A DNA stretch of 64,000 nt. Source: Sideroxyarcus sp045866275 (GTDB lineage Bacteria; Pseudomonadota; Gammaproteobacteria; Burkholderiales; Gallionellaceae). Within the stretch, counting starts at the first letter, position 1. Every line of letters starts with the position of its first letter. Position numbers and translations under genes: made by a program. The notes under the pieces were generated by a model. That model was not told the origin of the DNA. It did not search any database and saw only the letters and a list, made by a program, of their open reading frames with translations. Positions 18,716-28,839 of the stretch are shown in pieces. The stretch spans positions 1-64,000 of the forward strand of contig BAAFRX010000007.1 in assembly GCA_045866275.1 (NCBI GenBank), given 5' to 3'.

Positions 18716-20123
18716 ACATCGCCAGCGTCCTCACCCGCGCCACGGCATGATCCACGAGGGGCGCGGGATAATCCCTGCCAATCACCAGGCCGCGCACTTG
18801 CTGTTCTGAAGGGGGCAAGTTCCAGGGTGCATGCAGGTATTTGTCCGGACAGTTCGCCAGCTCCGGCACGTAGCGGCGAATGAACTTGCCCTGCGGGTCG
18901 AACTTCTCCGATTGCGTGACGGGGTTGAAGATGCGGAACCACGGCTGGGCATCGCAGCCCGTCGAAGCCGCCCACTGCCAGCCGCCGTTGTTGGAGGCCA
19001 GATCGTAATCCAGCAGTTTCTGCGCAAAGTAGCGCTCGCCCCAGCGCCAGTCGATCCGTAAATCCTTGGTCAGGAAGGAGGCCGCCACCATGCGCAGGCG
19101 GTTGTGCATGAACCCGGTCTGGTTCAACTGGCGCATGGCCGCATCCACCAGCGGGTAGCCGGTGCGCCCGGCGCACCAGGCGGCAAATTTGATCTCGTCG
19201 TTCTCCCATTGCAGCCCGTCGAATTGCGGCTTGTAGGCGTGCGCCACCACCTGCGGGTGATGCCACAGCAGCATCTGATAGAAATCGCGCCAGATTAGCT
19301 CGGACAACCAGGTTTCCGCACCTTTGCCGCCGTGGTAATGGGCGAAACGCGCCAGCGTGCGGATCGAAATCGTGCCAAAGCGCAGGTGCGGCGAAAGATA
19401 GGAAACGCCCTTCACCGCCGGGAAGTCGCGCGCTTCGTGATAACTTGCGATGCGCTGTTGGAAATCGTCGAACAAGGTCGCGGCACCGGACATGCCGCAC
19501 GGCATTTTGAGCTGTGCCAGGTCCGTTTCCGCAAAGCCCAGTTCACGCAGGGCGGGCATCGGTGCCGGAGCGATGCGCGCCAACCCCGCCAGGTATCGTT
19601 CGACCGGATAGGCACGCAGGTAAAAATCATTCCGCTTTTTCAGCCAGGCATTTTTATACGGCGTGAACACGGCAAACGGCTTGCCCGCGCCGTTCAGCAC
19701 TTCGTCGCGCTCGAAGATCACCTGGTCCTTGAAATCATGGAAGGCGATGCCCGATGCCCGGAGTTGCTCTGCCACGGCGGCGTCGCGCGCGATGGCGCCC
19801 GGCTCGTAGTCGCGGTTGCAATACACGGCCTGCACGCCCAAGTGTTGCGCGAATTGCGGGATCAGTTGCTGCGCGCTGCCGTGCAGCAACTGCAGCGTGG
19901 CGCCGTTTTCTTCCAGCGCGGCTTTCAGTTCGCGCACGGCTAGCCAGATGAATTCCACGCGACGATCGGCGCGATCCGTCAGTTCATCCAGAATATCGGT
20001 GTCGAACACGAACACGCAATGCACCGCGCGGCTGGCTTTAAGCGCATGGTAGAGCGCGGCATGATCGGAAAGCCGCAGGTCGCGGCGGAACCAGCACAGG
20101 GTTTTATCATTGAGGTCGGGCAT
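18693..20123 (-). CDS. phrB: Deoxyribodipyrimidine photo-lyase
   Basis: 476-residue cryptochrome/photolyase family protein. The N-terminal antenna domain starts CWFRRDLRLSDHAALYHAL. The FAD domain includes SPHLRFGTISIRTLARF, WRDFYQMLLWHHP, GYPLVDAAMRQLNQTGFMHN and DYDLASNNGGWQW, all typical of class I CPD photolyases that split pyrimidine dimers using light. It converges on chpA with a 23-base overlap and is divergent from yqgE. Confidence 0.93.
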   Translation of the reverse strand: MPDLNDKTLCWFRRDLRLSDHAALYHALKASRAVHCVFVFDTDILDELTDRADRRVEFIWLAVRELKAALEENGATLQLLHGSAQQLIPQFAQHLGVQAVYCNRDYEPGAIARDAAVAEQLRASGIAFHDFKDQVIFERDEVLNGAGKPFAVFTPYKNAWLKKRNDFYLRAYPVERYLAGLARIAPAPMPALRELGFAETDLAQLKMPCGMSGAATLFDDFQQRIASYHEARDFPAVKGVSYLSPHLRFGTISIRTLARFAHYHGGKGAETWLSELIWRDFYQMLLWHHPQVVAHAYKPQFDGLQWENDEIKFAAWCAGRTGYPLVDAAMRQLNQTGFMHNRLRMVAASFLTKDLRIDWRWGERYFAQKLLDYDLASNNGGWQWAASTGCDAQPWFRIFNPVTQSEKFDPQGKFIRRYVPELANCPDKYLHAPWNLPPSEQQVRGLVIGRDYPAPLVDHAVARVRTLAMFKRTASG

Positions 20124-20166
20124 GGGGCGAATTGTGAAGGCTGACGCCTGAAGCTACAATGCCGCC

Positions 20167-20727
20167 ATGTCCGATATCAATCTCACCAACCACTTTCTGA
20201 TCGCCATGCCGGCGATGACCGACCCGTTTTTCGCCAAGTCGCTGACCTATGTGTGCGAGCACAACGACGAGGGCGCAATGGGAATCGTGGTGAACCGCCC
20301 GATCAGCCTGACCCTGAGCGAATTGTTCGCACAGATCAACATGCCGCTCAATCAGTCCGAACTGGATGACATGCCGGTCCATTTCGGCGGCCCGGTACAG
20401 ACCGACCGCGGTTTCGTGCTGCACGACGCCGGGGGGAAATGGCAATCGACGCTGCAGGTCAACGACAAGGTCAACCTCACCACCTCGAAAGACATCCTGC
20501 AGGCGGTGGGGGAAGGCAAAGGGCCGCAGCACCTGCTGGTTTCGCTCGGTTATGCCGGCTGGTCCAAGGGGCAACTGGAGCAGGAACTCGCCGCCAACGC
20601 CTGGCTCAGCGTTCCCGCCAATGAACATATCCTGTTCGACCTGCCGGCGGAGGATCGGCTGCCCGCCGCGATGAAGTTGCTGGGCGTGGATTTCGCTTCT
20701 CTGTCGGAAGAAGCCGGCCATGCCTGA
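20167..20727 (+). CDS. yqgE: YqgE/AlgH family protein
   Basis: 186 residues with the family pattern LTNHFLIAMPAMTDPFF, GAMGIVVNRPISLTLSELF, FGGPVQTDRGFVLH and LLVSLGYAGWSKGQLE. The biochemical role of YqgE/AlgH proteins is unsettled, although the gene is commonly next to ruvX, as here. The last eight bases overlap the ruvX ATG. It heads the yqgE-ruvX-pyrB-pyrX run. Confidence 0.9.
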   Translation: MSDINLTNHFLIAMPAMTDPFFAKSLTYVCEHNDEGAMGIVVNRPISLTLSELFAQINMPLNQSELDDMPVHFGGPVQTDRGFVLHDAGGKWQSTLQVNDKVNLTTSKDILQAVGEGKGPQHLLVSLGYAGWSKGQLEQELAANAWLSVPANEHILFDLPAEDRLPAAMKLLGVDFASLSEEAGHA

Positions 20728-21178
20728 CGGCACGACTTCTTCCAGACCTTCTGACACCCTACTCGCTTTCGATTTCGGCACCAAACGCATCGGCATCGCC
20801 ATCGGCAACAGCCTCACCGCCAGCGCCCGTCCACTGGAGACGCTGGCCGGCGAGCGCAACGCGGTACGCTTCGAACGCATCGGCGCACTGATCGCCGCAT
20901 GGCAACCGGCCGCGCTGGTGGTGGGCCTGCCCTGCAACGACGACGGCACGCCGCACGAAATGACCGCGCGCTGCCGCCGCTTCGCCAACCAGTTGAAAGG
21001 ACGCTTCAATTTGCCGACGATTCTGGTCGATGAGCGTTATACTTCCGCCGCTGCGAGTTCAGCGCTGGATGAGGAAGGGATACACGGCAGAAAGCAGAAG
21101 GCCTTGCTCGACCAATATGCGGCGCAGCAAATACTGCAAGCCTATTTCGACGAACCCGCAGCGGGAATGAGCGTATGA
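20720..21178 (+). CDS. ruvX: Holliday-junction resolvase-like RNase RuvX (YqgF)
   Basis: 152-residue RNase H-fold protein: LAFDFGTKRIGIAIGN with the first acidic residue, VVGLPCNDDGTPHEMT, ILVDERYTSAAAS and KALLDQYAAQQILQAY. RuvX/YqgF is involved in 16S rRNA 5'-end maturation in E. coli. It overlaps both yqgE (8 bases) and pyrB (ATGA, 4 bases), so all are one translational chain. No pyrR lies between ruvX and pyrB, unlike the arrangement seen in pseudomonads. Confidence 0.92.
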   Translation: MPDGTTSSRPSDTLLAFDFGTKRIGIAIGNSLTASARPLETLAGERNAVRFERIGALIAAWQPAALVVGLPCNDDGTPHEMTARCRRFANQLKGRFNLPTILVDERYTSAAASSALDEEGIHGRKQKALLDQYAAQQILQAYFDEPAAGMSV

Positions 21179-22131
21179 ATAATCCGCAACTAAACAAGCA
21201 CGGCGAACTGCAACATCTGCTGACCACCGAAGGGCTCCCGGTACGCATCGTGCGCGACATTCTCGACCGCGCCAGCGAGTTCGTTAATCTGGCCGAATCG
21301 CGCGAGATCAAGAAAGTCCCGCTGTTGCACGGCAAGTCCGTGTTCAACATCTTTTTCGAGAACAGCACGCGCACCCGCACCACCTTCGAGATCGCGGCCA
21401 AGCGCCTGTCCGCCGACGTCGTCAACCTCAACATCGGTTCTTCCTCCACCAGCAAGGGCGAGACCCTGCTCGACACCGTGGACAACCTGTGCGCCATGCA
21501 CGCCGACATGTTCGTGGTGCGCCATTCGACCAGCGGCGCCGCACACCTCATCGCGAGCCATGTGGCGCCCGGCATCCACGTGATCAATGCCGGCGACGGT
21601 CGCCACGCCCACCCGACCCAGGCGCTGCTGGACATGTTCACCATCCGCCACTACAAGAAAGAATTCCACAACCTCACCGTGGCCATCGTGGGCGATGTGC
21701 TGCACTCGCGCGTGGCGCGCTCGCAGATCCATGCCCTGACCACGCTGGGCGTGCCGGAAGTGCGGGTGGTCGCCCCCAAGACCCTGCTCCCGACCGCCGT
21801 CGAAAAACTGGGCGTTCGCGTTTTCCACGACATGAATCAGGGCTTGAAGGACGTGGACGTGGTGATGATGCTGCGCCTGCAAAACGAGCGCATGCAGGGC
21901 GCGCTACTGCCTTCGGCGCAGGAATATTTCAAATACTACGGCCTGACCCAGGAGCGGCTCGCGCTGGCGAGGGCGGATGCCATCGTGATGCACCCCGGCC
22001 CGATGAATCGCGGCGTGGAAATCGACTCCAGCGTGGCCGACGGCTCGCAGGCGGTGATCCTGCCGCAGGTCACCTTCGGCATCGCGGTGCGCATGGCGGT
22101 GATGAGCATGCTGGCGGGAGGGAACGCATGA
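21175..22131 (+). CDS. pyrB: Aspartate carbamoyltransferase catalytic subunit
   Basis: 318 residues. The carbamoyl-phosphate loop is FFENSTRTRTTFE, with HPTQALLDMFT and MHPGPMNRGVEI further on. It catalyses the committed step of pyrimidine synthesis. No pyrI regulatory subunit is adjacent; instead the gene overlaps (ATGA) a dihydroorotase-like gene, the arrangement of class A ATCases that need a DHOase-like partner for assembly. Confidence 0.95.
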   Translation: MNNPQLNKHGELQHLLTTEGLPVRIVRDILDRASEFVNLAESREIKKVPLLHGKSVFNIFFENSTRTRTTFEIAAKRLSADVVNLNIGSSSTSKGETLLDTVDNLCAMHADMFVVRHSTSGAAHLIASHVAPGIHVINAGDGRHAHPTQALLDMFTIRHYKKEFHNLTVAIVGDVLHSRVARSQIHALTTLGVPEVRVVAPKTLLPTAVEKLGVRVFHDMNQGLKDVDVVMMLRLQNERMQGALLPSAQEYFKYYGLTQERLALARADAIVMHPGPMNRGVEIDSSVADGSQAVILPQVTFGIAVRMAVMSMLAGGNA

Positions 22132-23402
22132 ACCTGCACATCAAGAACGGTCGCCTGATCGACCCCAGGAACAACATCGACGCACAGCAGGATCTGTACC
22201 TCATTGACCGGCGCATCGCGGCCATCGGCACCGCGCCATCCGGTTTCGTCGCCGAACAGGTAATAGACGCCACCGGTCTGATCGTGATGCCCGGCCTGAT
22301 TGACGTCGCGGCAAGGTTGCGCGAACCCGGCTACGAATACAAGGCGACGCTGGAGTCGGAGATGGCGGCAGCCGTGGCGGGCGGCGTCACTTCCCTGGCC
22401 TGCCCGCCCGACACCGATCCGCCGCTGGATGAGCCGGGGCTGGTCGAGATGCTCAAGTATCGCGCGCGTTCCTTGAATCAATGTCGCGTATTTCCTGTCG
22501 GCGCCCTGACCTACGGGCTGAAGGGCACAGAACTGACAGAAATGGCCGAGCTGACCGAGGCCGGCTGCAAGGCGTTCAGCCAGGCCGATGCGCCCTTGAC
22601 CGACACGCGCGTGCTGCTACGCGCCATGCAATATGCGGCGACCTTTGGCTACCGCGTGTGGCTGCGCCCGCAGGACAGTTTCCTCGCCAGGAGCGGCGTG
22701 GCGCATGACGGCGAAGTCGCCACACGGCTTGGCCTGCCAGCCATTCCGGTGGTGGCCGAAACCATCGCGCTGTCCACCCAGTTGCAACTGGCGCGCGAGA
22801 CCGGTGCCAAACTTCACCTGTGCCGCCTGTCGAGCGCCGGCGCGGTAGCGATGGTGCGCGCCGCCAAGGCCGAGGGGTTGGATGTGACCTGCGATGTCTC
22901 GATGAACCACGTCCACCTGACCGACAACGACATCAGCTACTTCGATCCCAACTGCCGCCTGATGCCGCCGTTGCGCAGCCAGCGCGACCGTGCCGCGCTG
23001 CGCGAGGGGCTGCTGGATGGCACCATCGACGCCATCTGCTCCAACCATTCGCCGGTGGATGATGATGCGAAGCAGTTGCCGTTCGCCGAGGCGGAGGCCG
23101 GAGCGACCGGACTGGAGTTGTTGTTGCCGCTGGTGCTGAAGTGGGCGGCGCAGGAAAAAGTGCCGTTGCTGCATGCGCTGGCCCGCATCACCATCAACCC
23201 GGCGCAACTGCTGGGGCAGAAAATGGGGCATCTGTCGGTGGGCGCGCATGCGGACATTTGCGTTTTTGATCCTCAGGCAGACTGGAAGGTCGAACCCGCC
23301 GCACTCCGCAGCCAGGGCAAGAACACGCCATTCAACGGCTATGAGATGCAGGGCCGCGTGCGTTATACACTGCTCGACGGCCAGATCGTTTTTCAACAGT
23401 AG
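22128..23402 (+). CDS. pyrX: Dihydroorotase-like protein PyrX, probably catalytically inactive
   Basis: 424 residues, type I dihydroorotase/amidohydrolase fold: GLIVMPGLIDVAARLREPGYE near the N-terminus, SNHSPVDDDAKQLPF and INPAQLLGQKMGHLSVG near the end. Active enzymes carry an HxH metal motif before LREPG; here the same positions read A and R (DVAARLREPG), so both ligands are lost. Non-catalytic homologues of this kind (PyrX or PyrC') are structural partners of ATCase in Pseudomonas. The ATGA overlap with pyrB fits that role. A functional dihydroorotase should be encoded elsewhere. Confidence 0.88.
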   Translation: MNLHIKNGRLIDPRNNIDAQQDLYLIDRRIAAIGTAPSGFVAEQVIDATGLIVMPGLIDVAARLREPGYEYKATLESEMAAAVAGGVTSLACPPDTDPPLDEPGLVEMLKYRARSLNQCRVFPVGALTYGLKGTELTEMAELTEAGCKAFSQADAPLTDTRVLLRAMQYAATFGYRVWLRPQDSFLARSGVAHDGEVATRLGLPAIPVVAETIALSTQLQLARETGAKLHLCRLSSAGAVAMVRAAKAEGLDVTCDVSMNHVHLTDNDISYFDPNCRLMPPLRSQRDRAALREGLLDGTIDAICSNHSPVDDDAKQLPFAEAEAGATGLELLLPLVLKWAAQEKVPLLHALARITINPAQLLGQKMGHLSVGAHADICVFDPQADWKVEPAALRSQGKNTPFNGYEMQGRVRYTLLDGQIVFQQ

Positions 23403-23407
23403 GCAAC

Positions 23408-23437
23408 CCGTCATCCCGACAATGACGGGGATGACGG
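23408..23437. repeat. Palindromic REP-like hairpin after pyrX
   Basis: CCGTCATCCC (23408-23417) is repeated inverted as GGGATGACGG (23428-23437) around a 10-base loop. This resembles the dispersed CGTCATTCCCG-type palindromes of proteobacterial intergenic regions. There is no T-tract after it, so a Rho-independent terminator is less likely, though it may shield the pyrX mRNA end. Confidence 0.6.
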
Positions 23438-23456
23438 ATCCAAGGAACAGCAAGCA

Positions 23457-25493
23457 ATGAACCCCCTTCTCGACTTCTCCGGTCTGCCGCGCTTCGCGCA
23501 GATCAAACCCGAACATGTCGCGCCCGCCATCGAGCAACTACTTGATGAGAACCGCGCGCTCGTCACGCGTTTGTTGGCGGATGACTCGCTACCCACCTGG
23601 GATAATTTCGTGCGCCCAATGGAGGACGCCAACGAGCGCCTGTCGCGCGCCTGGGGGCCGGTGGGACATTTGAACGCGGTGATGAATTCACCCGAGTTGC
23701 GCGATGCTTATAACGCGACCTTGCCCAAGATCACGACCTACTACGCGGAGCTGGGACAAAATCTCGCGCTGTTCCAGAAATTCAAGGCACTGCGCAACAA
23801 CTCCGAGTTCGAGGGATTGAGCGCGGCACGCAAGAAGATCATCGAGAACGAGTTGCGCGATTTCCGCTTGGGCGGTGCCGAGTTGCCCGATGACAAGAAG
23901 GCGCGTTATCTGGAAATCCAGGAACGCCAATCCGAACTGTCCTCGCGCTTCTCCGACAACATCCTCGATGCGACCAACGATTTCACGCGGGTGGTGGAGC
24001 AGCGCGGCGAGCTGGCCGGACTGCCGGAAGATGTGTTGCAGACTGCACGCGAGGCCGCAGAAGCCGCAGGCAAGACCGGCTGGCTGTTCACGCTGAAAGC
24101 ACCGTCTTATCTGCCGGTGATGCAGTTCGCCGACAACCGCGCGTTGCGCGAAAAGATATATCGTGCCTATGCCACGCGCGCTTCCGAGTTTGGCAATCCC
24201 CAATGGGACAACACGCCCTTGATGGATGAGATTGTGGCGCTGCGTACCGAAGAAGCGACGTTGCTCGGTTTCGCCAACTACGGCGAACTTTCGCTTGCCG
24301 CCAAGATGGCGGAGACCCCGCAACAGGTGGCGGACTTCATGCGCGAGTTGGCGCAACGCGCGCGTCCTTTTGCGGAAAAGGATTTGCTCGAACTGCGCGA
24401 GTTCGCCAAGACGAACCTTGGCTTGAATGATTTGCGCTCGTGGGATGTGGCCTATGCCAGCGAGAAACTGCGCGAGCAGCGCTACGCCTTTTCCGAACAG
24501 GAAGTAAAACAGTATTTCCCCGAGGATGCCGTGCTGGCCGGGCTGTTCAAGCTGGTGGAAACGCTGTATGGCCTGCACATCAAGACATCCCGCGCGCCGG
24601 TGTGGCACGAGACGGTACGCTTCTTCGACATCCGCACTGACAAGGATGCACTGGTCGGCCAGTTCTACATGGATTTGTATGCGCGCAACAGCAAGCGCGG
24701 CGGGGCGTGGATGGACGATGTCATTACCCGCCGCCGCCTGGAGGATGGCCGCATCCAGACACCGGTGGCCTATCTCAATTGCAACTTCTCCGCCCCCGTC
24801 GGCGGTAAGCCTGCGCTGTTCACCCATGACGAGGTGCAGACCCTGTTCCACGAATTCGGCCACGGCCTGCACCACCTGCTGACCGAGGTGGAAGATCTGG
24901 GCGTGTCGGGCATCAACGGTGTGGAATGGGACGCGGTGGAACTGCCCAGCCAGTTCATGGAGAACTTCTGCTGGGAGTGGGATGTGCTGCAAGGCATGAC
25001 GCGCCACGTGGACACCCACGGTAAATTGCCGCGCGCCCTGTTCGACAAGATGCTCGCCGCGAAGAACTTCCAGAGCGGTCTGGCCACCCTGCGCCAGATC
25101 GAGTTCGCCCTGTTCGACATGCTGATGCACAGCCATTTTCAGGTCGGCCAGGGCAAGAGCATTTTGCAACTGCTGGACGAGGTGCGTACCGAAGTGGCGG
25201 TGCTGATCCCGCCCGAATTCAACCGCTTCCCGCAGAGCTTCTCGCACATCTTTGCCGGCGGCTATGCGGCCGGTTATTACAGCTACAAATGGGCTGAAGT
25301 GTTGTCGGCCGATGCCTACAGCCTGTTCGAGGAACATGGCGTGCTCAACCCGGAGATCGGCTCGCGCTTCCGTAGCGAGATATTGGCGATGGGCGGTGCG
25401 CGCCCTGCGATGGAATCATTCACCGCTTTCCGGGGCCGCGCCCCCGCCATCGATGCGCTGTTGCGGCATAATGGCCTGGTTGAAAATGCATAG
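23457..25493 (+). CDS. prlC: Oligopeptidase A (M3 metallopeptidase)
   Basis: 678 residues, normal for PrlC/OpdA. The zinc-binding motif HEFGHGLHHLL is near residue 465, followed about 28 residues later by the third-ligand region GVEWDAVELPSQFMENF. This cytoplasmic thimet-type peptidase degrades peptides, including cleaved signal peptides. It lies 54 bases after pyrX, separated by the palindrome, and is followed by the glutaredoxin-like gene after nine bases, so probably co-transcribed with it. Confidence 0.93.
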   Translation: MNPLLDFSGLPRFAQIKPEHVAPAIEQLLDENRALVTRLLADDSLPTWDNFVRPMEDANERLSRAWGPVGHLNAVMNSPELRDAYNATLPKITTYYAELGQNLALFQKFKALRNNSEFEGLSAARKKIIENELRDFRLGGAELPDDKKARYLEIQERQSELSSRFSDNILDATNDFTRVVEQRGELAGLPEDVLQTAREAAEAAGKTGWLFTLKAPSYLPVMQFADNRALREKIYRAYATRASEFGNPQWDNTPLMDEIVALRTEEATLLGFANYGELSLAAKMAETPQQVADFMRELAQRARPFAEKDLLELREFAKTNLGLNDLRSWDVAYASEKLREQRYAFSEQEVKQYFPEDAVLAGLFKLVETLYGLHIKTSRAPVWHETVRFFDIRTDKDALVGQFYMDLYARNSKRGGAWMDDVITRRRLEDGRIQTPVAYLNCNFSAPVGGKPALFTHDEVQTLFHEFGHGLHHLLTEVEDLGVSGINGVEWDAVELPSQFMENFCWEWDVLQGMTRHVDTHGKLPRALFDKMLAAKNFQSGLATLRQIEFALFDMLMHSHFQVGQGKSILQLLDEVRTEVAVLIPPEFNRFPQSFSHIFAGGYAAGYYSYKWAEVLSADAYSLFEEHGVLNPEIGSRFRSEILAMGGARPAMESFTAFRGRAPAIDALLRHNGLVENA

Positions 25494-25502
25494 GGAGGCG
25501 CC

Positions 25503-25981
25503 ATGAAATTGCTACCAATGGTCATTGCCTGCCTGCTTGCGGCAAGTGCGCAAGCAGGCGAGTTGTATCGCTCCATCGATGCCCAAGGCAAGGTGCATTA
25601 CAGCGACCGACCGCTGCCCGGGACGAACGAGGTCGAGCAGTTGCATCTGGGCCAGCAGCCTGCGCCGGATGAGAGCCTTCCCTACGAGACCCGGCGCGCG
25701 ATGCAGTATTTCCCGGTCACGCTGTACGTGTCCGAAGGATGCGGTTCACCGTGCCAGGTAGCGCGCGAATTTCTTCTACAGCGCGGCATTCCCTTCAGCG
25801 AGAAACAGGTCAACACGGCTGAAGAAGTTGAGGCCTTGCGCCAGGCTTCCGGCAGCAATCGCGTGCCGGCCGCGACCGTCGGCAAGGCCTGGTTGAGCGG
25901 CTTCCTCGCCGCGGATTGGAACAAGGAACTGGATCTCGCCGGATATCCCAAAACCGCGCCCTATCGTCCCCGCACCTCCCC

Positions 25982-25985
<4 letters not shown>
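25503..25985 (+). CDS. Exported DUF4124-glutaredoxin domain protein
   Basis: 160 residues. An N-terminal signal peptide (MKLLPMVIACLLAASAQAG) is followed by a DUF4124-like segment (ELYRSIDAQGKVHYSDRPLPG) and a glutaredoxin-like domain (VTLYVSEGCGSPCQVAREFLLQRGIPF). The redox motif is CGSPC, three residues between cysteines, rather than the usual CPYC or CxxC, so thiol chemistry may be altered. It is probably periplasmic. The ribosome binding site GGGAGG is strong. It overlaps the next gene by ATGA. Confidence 0.78.
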
Positions 25986-26740
<755 letters not shown>

Positions 26741-26796
26741 AACGGTTTATGTGCCATTTTTTTGCAGGATAGGCATCGATTCGGTGCCGCCATGCC

Positions 26797-27183
26797 ATGA
26801 AAATTGACTGCCTTGACCACCTGGTATTGACCGTCAGCGACATCGATATCAGCCTGTCTTTCTATTCCAGGGTTTTGGGCATGGCGGTTGTTACGTTCGC
26901 CAGCGGGCGCAAGGCCTTGTCGTTTGGTACGCAGAAGATCAACCTGCATCAGCACGGCCGGGAGTATGAGCCCAAGGCCGGACAACCCACCCCGGGTTCA
27001 GCCGATCTGTGTTTGATCACGTCAGTTCCGCTGTCTAAAGTGATGCGCCACCTTTCAGTGTGCAATGTTGCGTTGATCGAGGGGCCAGTTCAGCGCACCG
27101 GGGCAACGGGTCAGATCATTTCGGTTTATTTCCGCGATCCGGACCAGAATCTGATCGAGGTGTCGAATCGTGTGCTGGACTGA
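26797..27183 (+). CDS. VOC/glyoxalase-like protein
   Basis: 128 residues with the vicinal-oxygen-chelate fold signature: CLDHLVLTVSDIDISLSFY at the start, KINLHQHGREYEPKA in the middle and VYFRDPDQNLIEVSN at the end, where His, His and Glu are likely metal ligands. Related proteins are annotated as glyoxalase or fosfomycin/bleomycin-resistance like; the substrate is not predictable. Codon use looks less GC-biased than its neighbours. No operon partner is evident. Confidence 0.82.
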   Translation: MKIDCLDHLVLTVSDIDISLSFYSRVLGMAVVTFASGRKALSFGTQKINLHQHGREYEPKAGQPTPGSADLCLITSVPLSKVMRHLSVCNVALIEGPVQRTGATGQIISVYFRDPDQNLIEVSNRVLD

Positions 27184-27273
27184 CGCGGTGATCGACAGAG
27201 GTGGCTTGCAAGCACGCCTGCTCTCGAACATTCTTGTTCAACCTGTCTGACCTTGAGTGTCTGCGCACTTGCA

Positions 27274-27885
27274 ATGCCAAACCTCATTTCCCACGATGCG
27301 CACTTGCTCATTGTCAATAAACCCTCCGGTCTGCTCGCAGTCCCGGGGCGGGGCGCGGACAAGCAGGATTGTCTGTGGGCGCGACTTCGCCGCGATTTTC
27401 CTGAGGCCTTGGTCGTGCACCGTCTGGACATGGCGACTTCCGGCCTGATGCTGTTCGCGCGCAATCGCCCAATGCAGCGCCAATTGTCGATTTTGTTTCA
27501 ACAGCGTCAGATATTCAAAAGGTACGAGGCTGTCGTCGCGGGACGCATGGAACCGGCTGAAGGGGAAATCGATCTGCCGCTCAGCGCCGACTGGCCGCAG
27601 CGTCCCAGACAGCGGATCGACACACTGCACGGCAAACCTGCGCTGACCCGATATCGCGTGCTTGACGCGCAAGACTCCCGCTCGCGTGTGGCGCTGGAAC
27701 CCGTCACTGGTCGCACCCACCAATTGCGCCTGCACCTTGCAGCAATCGGCCACCCCATCCTGGGCGATGCCCTGTACGGGGAGGCAGCCTCCGCCCCGCG
27801 CCTGTTGCTGCATGCCTGCACGCTCGGCTTTACCCATCCTGCCAGCGGGGAAACGCTTTGCATCGAACATGCGCCTCCCTTCTGA
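27274..27885 (+). CDS. RluA-family pseudouridine synthase
   Basis: 203 residues. The catalytic motif VVHRLDMATSGLMLFARN contains the essential Asp, with GRTHQLRLHLAAIGHPILGD further on, typical of RluA-type enzymes that isomerise U to pseudouridine in rRNA or tRNA. No S4 domain is present, closest to the RluA/TruC length class. An alternative TTG start at 27253 exists, but the ATG at 27274 fits the family. The target RNA is uncertain. Confidence 0.88.
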   Translation: MPNLISHDAHLLIVNKPSGLLAVPGRGADKQDCLWARLRRDFPEALVVHRLDMATSGLMLFARNRPMQRQLSILFQQRQIFKRYEAVVAGRMEPAEGEIDLPLSADWPQRPRQRIDTLHGKPALTRYRVLDAQDSRSRVALEPVTGRTHQLRLHLAAIGHPILGDALYGEAASAPRLLLHACTLGFTHPASGETLCIEHAPPF

Positions 27886-27931
27886 CGCTATAATTCCGAC
27901 CTTCGCGCCTGGCGCTTACCCGTGAGTTCGC

Positions 27932-28771
27932 ATGAAACGTTTTGCCATTTTCCTGACCATCACGCTGACCTGCCTTTCCCTGCTCGCCGCAAACGCCGAG
28001 GCAAAACGTTTCGGCGGCGGTGGGAGTATCGGCAAACAGCGGACGATGAGTGCGCCGCCGCAAAAATCTCCAGATGCGGCCCCCGGCCAACAAGCCGCGC
28101 CCGCTTCACCCGCCGCCACTCCAGCCAAACAAGCCAACAAGTGGGTCGGCCCGCTGGCCGGGATTGCCGCCGGTCTGGGATTAGCTGCGCTGTTCTCGCA
28201 TTTCGGTTTGAGCGAAGGGGCGGGCCTGTTGCTGGTGCTTGTGCTGGGTGCGCTGACCGTGTTTTTCCTGCTTTCGCTGCTGCGTAAAAAGCCGGTGCCG
28301 CCAGCCATGCAATATGCCGGGGCCGGGGCGCCCTACGGCGACGCTGCACCCTTGCAGCCCACCAGCCAGAGTGGCTCGTCCACGACCACACCTGCCAACA
28401 TCCCGGCCGATTTTCCGGTGGAGAGTTTCCTGCGCAGCGCCAAGACTTCTTTCATCCGCCTGCAGGCGGCCAATGATCGCAAGGACCTGAACGATATCCG
28501 CGAATACACCACACCGGAGATGTTTGCCGAAATCAGCATGCAATTGCAGGAACGCGGGGATGCGCCGCAACGGACCGATGTCGGTTTCGTCAACGCGCAA
28601 TTGCTGGAGGTGGTCACGGAAAACGGGCTGGCCACCGCCAGTGTTCGTTTGAGCGGCCAGATTCGCGAGAACAATGGCGCACCGGAGAATTTCGACGAAA
28701 TCTGGCATGTGCAGAAAAATTTGCAGGATGACCGTGCCGTCTGGCTGCTGGCAGGAATCCAGCAAGGCTAG
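27932..28771 (+). CDS. Tim44-like domain protein with signal peptide
   Basis: 279 residues. It has a signal peptide (MKRFAIFLTITLTCLSLLAANAEA), a glycine- and proline/alanine-rich linker, two hydrophobic segments around residues 72-112, and a C-terminal Tim44-like domain (SFLRSAKTSFIRLQAANDRKD, VGFVNAQLLEVV, NFDEIWHVQKN). Bacterial relatives are envelope proteins of unclear function. It precedes ubiB on the same strand. Confidence 0.8.
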   Translation: MKRFAIFLTITLTCLSLLAANAEAKRFGGGGSIGKQRTMSAPPQKSPDAAPGQQAAPASPAATPAKQANKWVGPLAGIAAGLGLAALFSHFGLSEGAGLLLVLVLGALTVFFLLSLLRKKPVPPAMQYAGAGAPYGDAAPLQPTSQSGSSTTTPANIPADFPVESFLRSAKTSFIRLQAANDRKDLNDIREYTTPEMFAEISMQLQERGDAPQRTDVGFVNAQLLEVVTENGLATASVRLSGQIRENNGAPENFDEIWHVQKNLQDDRAVWLLAGIQQG

Positions 28772-28839
28772 ATGCTGTTTTAAAGTACACTTACGGGCAC
28801 GGCAAATTCGCCGCGCCTGTGCATTTGCTTAATTCCGCC

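Noticed and set aside
21489..22127. Upstream extension of the pyrX frame through pyrB
   Set aside because: Alternate-frame reading of pyrB; arginine/alanine-rich nonsense. The real start is the ATG overlapping the pyrB stop.
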